This document shows, in pieces, positions 55,801 to 64,000 of a stretch of DNA of 64,000 nucleotides; the first letter of the stretch is position 1; each line of letters opens with the position of its first letter. The translations under genes and the position numbers were made by a program. The notes beneath the pieces were generated by a model. The model was given only the letters and a program-made list of their open reading frames with translations, did no database searches and had not been told where the DNA came from. Origin of the DNA: Pleurodeles waltl (taxonomy: Eukaryota; Chordata; Amphibia; Caudata; Salamandridae); assembly GCF_031143425.1 (NCBI RefSeq), contig NC_090450.1:172035272-172099271 (forward strand), given 5' to 3'.

Positions 55801-57487
55801 ACCGTTTTGCCCGAATGATTAAATAATTTAAAAAAAGATTACACACAATTTAAAAGTCAAGTTAGCAAAAAACATCAGCATATAATAGAGAATCTGTCTG
55901 TTAATCCAGGCAAGTGAGCAATACAAAATGTTGGAGAGAGGGCAGTTTAGACTGTCTCATAGTCATCTTTTGCTAAATCAAAATATCTGAAGGTAACAGA
56001 AGGAACTTTTGAATCAGTGAGGGTCTGACAGTCATTCTGAAGACTATAAGCACTTAGTTAGTCATTAGGTGTAGGAACCCCCTATTTCTTTGTTTGTGTA
56101 ATCGATTGGTAAGTGCTATCTCACAGAGGGGGTGTGAGGGGTATCAGTGATTGGCTCTTGAAATCTATACCATTTATAGTTGTTTGCTTAATTTCAATGA
56201 AGACATTTTTCACTGGCTTCACAGTAGTATCTGTATCCAGTGATGCATGCCAGAATGTTTAGAGGCGCTGGGGAAAAGTCATGGAGAGAAAACATGGGAG
56301 ATCCGTCAACCGTGACTATCCAATGGTATTGGTCCTTTAACATGGATGAAATAAATTTGACAGGCTTGCCTTAAGATCAGTTAATGAATGTCCCTGAAAA
56401 GTATGGAGCTGGGAAATAATTCTTCTTCTGACAGAAATGTGTCCTGCCTGCTTTTAAATTTCAGGCTTGCTAGAGAAGTTTCTATTCTAGGCATAGAAAA
56501 TAAATATATACATGCAAAGGTGCATGCCTTGCCTGGTGTCTGGGCTTTAAAACTCTCCTAGAAGAGTCCACTCACCTCCCAATATTAGAAATCTCACCTC
56601 TGAAGGTAGACAGGAAAGTATGGAAGGGAATACTAGGGCTCAAGCGTATCCCCAGCAAGTATTTCGAGGACCCTGCAGATCAGAGAAAGGGAAAACATAT
56701 TAAACGTATGGACCACTCTGCTGGCAATCAGTAGAACTTCATCCGTTGGCTCTTAGTGGGTTAATGTTTGTAACCTTTCATCTCTGTGTAATTTAACATA
56801 CAATGCTACATCAGTGATGTCACTGATTATATCTACAGTGATTCCATGTCGTTGAAGGTTTAATAGGTTATGCCATCTATGATGTCATGCGTTAGGTCCT
56901 TAGCAATCCATTCTAGAGTCACCAAGAAATTCAGTGATTTTTCAGTTTTGGCTTTTAACCATAATGTCCCATTGAATAAGTAATTTAAGGGAATAAATAG
57001 AGGTAGAGCTTGGACAAGAGAGGTAGAGTAAGAGAGAGAAACACATAGATATGCTACAACGAAGGAAGCACCAATGCAGTGGCACACCATTAGCCACCGC
57101 AACCCCCATGGTGCGAGAGGTCCTCGAGCTCAGGGTCGCCCCACAGCACAGTACGCTGACTGGCTTCCTGACTTGGTTCAGAAGGAGGGGCCCTCCATGT
57201 ACTTTGCAGGGGCTCCCCTTCAAGTTTCGTTATGCCACTATATGTCACTCATCTCCAGCCATCACCGATACCACCCATGAGCACCCTTGAGTCCATCATC
57301 ACTCCCAGACACCATCCACGAATAAAGTAGCATTGGTGTTCCTCCTACATCTGCCGCATTGTCTTTCAAATCTAGTCAAATTATATGAATTTCTTTTTGG
57401 CCTACTCAGATCCTTCCCCAATCAAAACTGTCAAAGTCAGCTGTTGAGATTGGGAGAGTTAGTCCCAGTCTAAATGCCGCTATACAT
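55801..57487. other. 1.7 kb without a recognised gene
   Basis: No domain or element end could be supported. An AATAAA at 57321-57326 follows a somewhat GC-richer stretch (57050-57340) that may be an unclassified retroposed sequence. Confidence 0.5.
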
Positions 57488-57490
57488 TGA

Positions 57491-58125
57491 GGTCCATGTT
57501 TATGGGATTTTGGCTGATGGCAGATTAGCAAGTCACCTTGCTGCGCTGCCCTGCATCAAAGGGAAAGGGTAGGAATAAGCTGTATCAATGGCATACAGTG
57601 CATTCCTGTCATTTCCCCCTGTGCTGGTGCCATTTCAACAGCCTAGCGCCAACAGAGTAGCACTTGCACTATGGTGCAAGAGTGCCAGTGTTGCATACAG
57701 GATTATCTTTGTGCAGGAAGGGTCCTTTTCTGCACAAAAACAACCTTGGGAGGTGTTTTCTTCTCTCTATGCCGCAGCACATATAAACGTAGGAAAGAAC
57801 TAGGAGAACTAGTGATATTTCTACTTGTTGAGCCTCCCCTGGGGAGGCGTAAGGTTTTGGCGCATCCCAAGGTTTGAAAGGTCTTGTCAAAATCCATATG
57901 TGTTGTGTGGGAACACCCACTGCAACGTCCATGGAACGTCTCCTAACCCAAAGTAAGGCAAAGCAGCAATTTGGGCTGCCTTGCCTTACTCCATATCTAT
58001 GCTCCCATTCAAAACCACATAAAGTGGCTTTGCGTGGCCTCATAGATATGATTTAAAGGTTTGCCCCACCGCTGCAACACAAAAAGTGTCGCAGTGGTGA
58101 TGCAAGGGGCTCATATATATTGCCC
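57491..58125. mobile_element. Hairpin-chain miniature element, TGA duplication
   Basis: Ends GGTCCATGTTTATG (left) and, read inward, GGGCAATATATATG (right), with TGA outside both (57488-57490, 58126-58128). Hairpins: 57663-57669/57674-57680; 57708-57716/57730-57738; 57832-57839/57841-57848 (GCCTCCCC, perfect); 57952-57967/57975-57990 (16 bp, one mismatch); 57992-58001/58041-58050 enclosing a smaller stem. A TTTGTGCAGGAAG segment is shared with the element at 37049, suggesting kinship. Non-coding. Confidence 0.72.
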
Positions 58126-58128
58126 TGA

Positions 58129-61100
58129 GTATCAGTCATACAGTTTACTCCATTGTTTGCATAGCAGGTTGAAAACCTTGCACTTCCCTTGGTCCACCTA
58201 ATTCTGTCCTTGGAGATTGCAGCCCTCCCTTTGTTTTAGGTATCTCCCGTTTCCTGCGTTTTCAGCTGCTGGCCCATTCAATTAGAATTTCTTTCCTCTT
58301 GTGTCTTCATCTCTGACCTGTTTTCCTTCCCTGCACGCACTTCTTTGAACCATTTCCGAACGTTACGAAGGTCAGTTGTTAATGTCATCATGGCTGCTTT
58401 TTCTATTTTTTGTTGCACGACATCTCAATACTTTATGTGAATACGCTAAAAAATAGACATGATAAGTGCAAAGGTCTTCTTAGAGATTGTGGTAGGGAAT
58501 ATTGAGGACAACAACATCAAATTGTCATAATATCATCACCAGCATTTATTGGGAAAACGGACGAGATGAGAGCACAGAGGGAGTTATGGACCTACAGTGG
58601 TAACTCGACACCTTCCTACCTTCAACGTATGTGTGGTATACAAAGTACCTTTAAATATTTTGTAATGGATATTCTGGTCACGATATTGTGAGCATATATA
58701 TTGCCCTTGATACTCCCGACCTACTGTCTTCTTGGATTTAGCAATGTGGTCTTTTGCTCCGTGTTAGAAACAACGCAAAAAAACACAGACTAGTCTGTGA
58801 TATGGCACCACATTTTAAATGGCTTGTTAATCACACTGATATTCTGTGACATTGTGACACTTTTAATACGTGGCAACAGGAAGGTTAACTCACCGCTGCC
58901 ACAAATGCTGCAACGCACGGGCCTATGCACACGTTACCACAATCGGACAGCGCTTAATCACCCTATAGCTGTTGCAAGAGAATCAAACACTTCCTATCAG
59001 CAATTACATTGCAATGTGACGCAGTTAAATTTAGATAAGCGCTGTACACGCTATTGTTGAGCCAACTTCCTGTCCACGAGGCAGGTGCCGCCTGGATATA
59101 GAAACATTTCCGGACTCTGTCACCACTTTCTCGAATAGTGTCGCCTACAGCTGACCAAGATTAAAGCTCAGCGTGAAGTCACTCCTTCCTTTCATACCTG
59201 CCAAGAGCCTCCAAAGGGGAGCCGCTGTTACACATAGTCAGAATAATTGTGTTCGGTGTGACTCAATCCGGAAATTATGTTTTTTTCCATTTAATTCATG
59301 TAATTTAATCTAATATCGGCCTTTAGTGGAGAGCAAGAGGCCAAAAACACCCCTCTCTTGCATTGAAAAATATATTATCGAGCTCAATTGTAATTGGATC
59401 TGTAATTGTACATTGTGTTTATATAGCATTTAAAACCCCTGATAAAGCACTAAAGCGCTTGGCAGCGAAAGGCGTAGTACTCTGGAACCGAAGGTTTGAG
59501 GTAAGAAAATAGCAGATTAGTTAAAAAAAGGTGTTTTTTCTTCAGTTTGGATTCGTTGTGTAAGTGTGTGAAGTTAGTGCTAATTGAAATCTGATACCTT
59601 TATTGTATTTTTATGAAAGGGATGGGTTACATGTAGAAGATTCTCAGAAGGAAGAAGTGAGTTGTTATTGGGAGTGCCCTGTAATTTAGATGAGTATGAA
59701 AAAGGAGGGAAGAGTTTGGAATGGGTGTTTGGGAGCCCACAGCAGTCAACGCGGTTTAGAACGAGTCAGAGAGCGTAGGTATGGGCAGAGTTTGAACAGA
59801 AATGTATTTTTTTTAATTTCCCTCTCCAATAATTCAAATCAAATACTTACACATCTAAATAGATAGCAATACATATGCATACAAATACATACACAAAAAC
59901 ACATCATAATTATGCAATTTTATGTACAAGGCACACATTGTACTATATAAATATCCATGTGTACACATGTAGTAATATTTACATGCTCAGACATTGTAGC
60001 ACGTATAAATAAACTTTTATGGGTTTTTGATATCTAAATAAATTGTTACACTCTTAGACACGCCTTCCCTATAATCCTAGCCTATTTACACATATTTGCA
60101 GACTGTTGTATAAATATGATATGTTGTCTAAATAAATAAAGATTTCTAGGGCTTAATATTTTTTATATGGTTCTAGCTCAGGTCTTTCATTTAGCTCCAT
60201 AGCATCAAATACAAGAATTTTGCGGGACTTAGTATTGAACAAGGAGTCAACCCTGCGATGCCTGCATGATTTAACATGGATTACGATGTCCCTGTGAAAA
60301 CCAGTGGCATTTTGACCAATTGCCATCAATAGTACTGTTCGCACTTTTCTATGTGACATTTTCGGCACCCACGAAGCGCTTTTGAATGAATCAAAGTTCA
60401 CAACCAATCGTTAAATGTGAAACACATTAGGGTCAACAAGAAAGACAGACATTTGAAACCACAAACGTTTATTAAAGATGAAGAGGTTTACAGAAGGCAA
60501 AAGTCAGATAAGAATCATATAATGATGCTCGATAATATGTAGTTCAAAATTAAATCAAAAGCTTGTGTATCTGGGGATCAACTACCATAAAGGTGCCTTA
60601 AAGGGAGATTAAAAGAAAATCAGCTCTCTAATTAAGAGGGCATTCTAAATCACCTGCTCTGCTTTGCTCTAAACTGCATCGAAATCCTCGTCTGCAGGAT
60701 AATCTACTTTGCACTAACCTAAGTTACACAATCCTAAAATGTGTTACACCTAAACACTTTTTATGAGACAGTCCAATTAAGTTGAAGCAAAATGAGGCAA
60801 TTATATGCTTATTAGCCTCTCAGGACTTTCCACAATACAGATTCTCTCAACGTCCTTCAAACTTACATTATTTGTAGCAATATGAAATACAGGGACCAGC
60901 CTGCACTATGCAGGTGTCCCTGAATGTGCTGCTCAATAAAACATTGCATGGTATGACAAAGAAAAGAAAACATTTCACATGGGAAAGAAAGCAAAAGAAC
61001 ATTGCATTCGATAATCTGGACTCCAGCTTCACATAGAAACAAATATTCAGGTGTTACAAGGCAAGATGGCAACCAACATTAGCGATTTTAAAATGCAGAG

Positions 61101-62339
61101 TTACATTAGTCATGGTCAAGCGAATGTGAATGCACATATTTTCTCTGCAAATGCTAATTGTGCGTTTATGTGTTAATGTTGTGTTAATGCAAAATATTTT
61201 AATATATGAAACAAATTCACAAATCCTCCCTCTGGTGATTCTGGGAATCACCACACCCACAGTTTCTCTAGCTGAATTCTCCATTACACAGAAGTTGTTG
61301 ACTTTCACAGCCTGCGTCTGGATTCCTGGAAACACTTTAGCTCACAATTAATCCGATATTGATTGTCATCTAGTTCATATTCGTTCCACCTCCTTTTCCT
61401 CCCTCTTATTGCTGACAGCTATTTCTCTCCATTGCAACGTGATAAAACGTGAGAATAACAGAAAGGAGTAGAAAGAACTGCAGCAGTGAGAAAAAGAGGC
61501 AGGGAGTGTGCAGTGGTTGACTAAAGGGGGTAGCAGGTGGAATCAAGACTAAGCATCCTAGGTAGTCAGCTCCTCAACATTCCATGGTGCAGGTTGCGGC
61601 CTTCTGAGCAAAACCTTGTTCTATTACATTCGTGCTTCATATGAGACCAGAACCTCTGCATGGTTAACATGAGAAACTCTAGCGGACATGTAGCTATGGA
61701 TGTTTATTAGGCCATGACCTGTCTTATAGGGCCCATGTGGGGTAATCAGTGCTGTGTGTGTTACATCAAGTCAGTGCCCACATGTATGGAAAAAACCTAT
61801 TCTGCTTTTTCATGAACTAACAGTGCTTTCCCTTTATTTTACTTGGCGTTGTGGGCCTAATAGATGATTCCTACTTTTGTCAGGGGCGCTCTTCAATCGG
61901 CACATGTACAAACCACCCCTTTTTTAAATCCTACTCTGTGTGATTGCATCTGTTCCAGAGATTAGTTCCTGGGAAGTGGCACAATGAGTAAATCTCCAAC
62001 ATCCTTTTCTTCTGCTACCTAGCACACCTGCAGGCCTTAACAAACACAATAAGAGGCCTACATGAACAAGCTGCTATCTTTCCAATTGCATGAGGAGTGG
62101 TTGGTGGGTGTTGCCCATCGAGATGGCAGCAATGCCATCTGCGTAGAACTGTTAACAACAGTCATTGGATTGAAAGCTGCAAAAGAAATGTTAACAGTTT
62201 CTTTTTTTTTTTTTTTTTTTGTCCTCATTCACCCTAGGCAGTGCATAGAACTCCCTTTGCTTGTCAACCGACACATGGGAAGTTACTTTTGGCCAGGGGT
62301 TACCCTCTCTTCTCGACCAATCCTTAGACTATCCTGAGT
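58129..62339. other. 4.2 kb without a recognised gene
   Basis: AT-rich and anonymous. TTTATATAGCATTTAAAACC with AAAGCGCTTGGC at 59420-59462 resembles the 3' end of CR1/L2-type elements or derived SINEs. Homopolymers occur, including T runs at 59809-59817 and 62203-62220. No RNA gene or conserved frame recognised. Confidence 0.5.
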
Positions 62340-64000
62340 CCCCAAGGATTTCAGAGTAGGGTTTGTAATCATCGGACCAATGACACTAAACCATATTAGT
62401 TTCAACAAATATAAATAAAAGTAATGTTACAACCCTCAGTGGTCTTTTTTCCAATCCAACAATGGTGCCCAAAAATCCCCTCGCACCTTATCCTTTTCCC
62501 CTAAAGCTTGATCCAAATCTGCTATACTTAGTATATCTCTAAGCCATTCTGCATATCCTGGCGGGGCCGTCGACATCCATTTCCTGCATATTTCTCGTCT
62601 CCCCAACACTATTGCATAGAATACTAACTTTTTCTCTCTCACCGTGGCTGGCCGTCCCAACCAATCCTGGACTTGTCCGAAAATTATCAACCTTAAGGAG
62701 GCCTCTATTCTCTGTTTCGGAATACTCGAAATTACTCCACATACTTCTTCCCAGAAGTGTCGGACATCCAAGCATTCCCAAAACATATGAATATCTGTAG
62801 CTTGGGCCGCCCCACATTTTGAACAGTTCACCCCCTGGCCTCCTTTCATTTTAGATAATTTATCTGGGGAGATGTAAGCTCTATGTAGCGTGTAATAATG
62901 TTTTTTCTTTAGCACAGCAGGTTTCACTGTACCATGGAGCAATGCTAATGACTCCTTCCACCTCCTTTCGAGCAGTTCTTCCGAAAAACAATCTCCCCAC
63001 AGTTTTGCAGGAAGGTCAAAATCGCCATCTACCCCTTCCAGGATCCCCCAGTACCAAGCTGACACTTTGTGGGGGCCTATTGAAGGGCTCGGGATAATCA
63101 CATCCAAAGGGTTGTTCCTACCCACACCTTCCTTAATCCCTTTGGCCCATTCTCTAACTTGCAAATATTTCCACCTAGACAAGGCTCCTCTCGTTAGTAA
63201 CACTAATTCTTCCCATGGAAGCAGGTCTCCTTCAAAAAACAACTCTCCCCAGTACTCTACTCCCGCCTGTTTTAACGGTAGCGCTAGTATGTCTTGAAAA
63301 CATTCTGGAGTACCCGGGGAGTCCCAAATAGGAGCATTGGAATTATAATAGGTTAGTTTTACCAAACGTCTGATCCGATACCAACATTCCGCTAGGCCCC
63401 GCATAATTTTCAGCCTTATCTTCTTGTAGAATTTGGGGTCCCCAAATTTAAAAATAAAGTTTGTTGACGCACCCTTAATGTTGGAAGCCATTGTTTTGAA
63501 CATTAGACCCACTGTTGTAGAGTCCGATGTGGAAAAAACTCTAAAGTTTTTTAAAAGGAAAGCCCATGCATAATATTGCAAATCCGGTAATGCCAGACCT
63601 CCCTTTTGCTTACACCGCCTCAACTTTCTCCTTGAAATTCTAACCCCCTTAGAGTTCCAAATAAAATCGCTTATTAGGCACTGCATTTTTTCTATATATT
63701 TTTTCTGCATAGGTAGTGGAGAAGTTGAAAACAAGAAATTCCATTTAGGGAGAATAGACATTTTTACCAAATTGACCCTGCCTATAATAGACAAGGGGAG
63801 ATGAGTGCAGCCTTTTAATAGGCCCTTACATTCCAGCAGTAATTTAACCTGATTCCTCCCTACTAGTTGATCAATGTTTTGAGGTATCAAAATTCCCAAA
63901 TATCTGATTTCCTTCTTACAATGTACTGATTTATAATCCATATTCCATGCCATTATCTCTGTTTTCTCTACATTCACCTGATACCCTGAAATCTTGCCAA
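62340..64000 (-). mobile_element. Tx1/L1-like LINE, 3' part, running off the window
   Basis: Contains the C-terminal ORF2 frame (next entry) and about 95 nt of 3' flanking sequence on the - strand. An AT-rich stretch with AATAAA on the + strand is at 62414-62419. The 5' part lies beyond position 64000. Confidence 0.85.
62436..64000 (-). CDS. Tx1/L1-like ORF2 protein, C-terminal half, open to the window edge
   Basis: The frame is open from the window edge to the stop at 62436 (over 515 codons). It opens with the end of the RT palm (SGYQVNVEKTEIM), then the thumb-like block LPLSIIGRVNLVKMSILP, a conserved FIWNSKGVRISRRKL stretch, the GGLALPDLQYY motif seen in L1/Tx1 elements, and a C-terminal zinc knuckle CSKCGAAQATDIHMFWEC. 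No internal stop or shift is visible, in contrast with the damaged relative at 50858-55800, so the insertion is probably recent. Catalytic RT residues and endonuclease are outside the window. Confidence 0.88.
   Translation of the reverse strand, partial: GKISGYQVNVEKTEIMAWNMDYKSVHCKKEIRYLGILIPQNIDQLVGRNQVKLLLECKGLLKGCTHLPLSIIGRVNLVKMSILPKWNFLFSTSPLPMQKKYIEKMQCLISDFIWNSKGVRISRRKLRRCKQKGGLALPDLQYYAWAFLLKNFRVFSTSDSTTVGLMFKTMASNIKGASTNFIFKFGDPKFYKKIRLKIMRGLAECWYRIRRLVKLTYYNSNAPIWDSPGTPECFQDILALPLKQAGVEYWGELFFEGDLLPWEELVLLTRGALSRWKYLQVREWAKGIKEGVGRNNPLDVIIPSPSIGPHKVSAWYWGILEGVDGDFDLPAKLWGDCFSEELLERRWKESLALLHGTVKPAVLKKKHYYTLHRAYISPDKLSKMKGGQGVNCSKCGAAQATDIHMFWECLDVRHFWEEVCGVISSIPKQRIEASLRLIIFGQVQDWLGRPATVREKKLVFYAIVLGRREICRKWMSTAPPGYAEWLRDILSIADLDQALGEKDKVRGDFWAPLLDWKKDH

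Noticed and set aside
59420..59465. CR1/L2 3' end or SINE tail
   Set aside because: Only a short AT-rich motif with AAAGCGCTT; too little to annotate as an element.

Overview
The window is typical of a giant, repeat-saturated vertebrate genome. I found no host protein-coding gene, rRNA, tRNA or CRISPR array in 64 kb. The recognisable content is a class I (gamma/epsilon-like) endogenous retrovirus, CR1/L2-like and Tx1/L1-like LINEs, two large PIF/Harbinger DNA transposons and many short non-autonomous DNA elements. The Harbinger load and the mix of LINEs suggest a salamander, possibly a Pleurodeles-like newt. That is an inference; nothing in the sequence names the species.

Layout. 1-about 8.2 kb: an endogenous retrovirus on the + strand, cut by the window edge inside protease. 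Its pol is broken by a 629-bp insertion, an 8-bp duplication and a frameshift; env is open over its full length; a candidate 3' LTR follows. 8.25-9.94 kb: decayed CR1/L2-like LINE on the - strand, cut by a small Harbinger-like fragment. 10-18 kb: mostly anonymous DNA with a MIR-like SINE and one miniature element. 18,066-27,541: a 9.5-kb Harbinger element with ATA target duplications and three genes (two Myb/SANT-like genes on the - strand flanking a DDE transposase on the + strand). 31.5-34.0 kb: CR1/L2-like LINE on the - strand lying inside a minisatellite. 35.5-38.2 kb: two hairpin-rich stretches. 39,189-47,614: a second, decayed Harbinger of the same family in inverted orientation with TAT duplications. 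50.86-about 55.8 kb: a Tx1/L1-like LINE on the + strand carrying two nested elements. 57.5-58.1 kb: another hairpin-chain element. 62.3-64.0 kb: the 3' part of a second Tx1/L1-like LINE on the - strand, with an intact reading frame that runs off the window.

The two Harbinger copies explain each other. They share gene order, splice sites and exon lengths (a 114-nt first exon in both), and a divergent promoter with two oppositely facing CCAAT boxes. The first copy is the better preserved, with an intact transposase carrying D155, D231 and E267. It looks like a three-gene transposon in which two different Myb-like proteins accompany the transposase.

The most unusual structure is a recurring architecture I call a hairpin chain: short non-autonomous elements built almost wholly from consecutive, near-perfect inverted repeats. 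The extreme case is the 629-bp insertion in the retroviral reverse transcriptase, with a dozen back-to-back hairpin units (arms of 11 to 32 bp, several perfect) including a branched one. At least five other elements share the plan, and several have 3-bp target duplications like the Harbinger copies.
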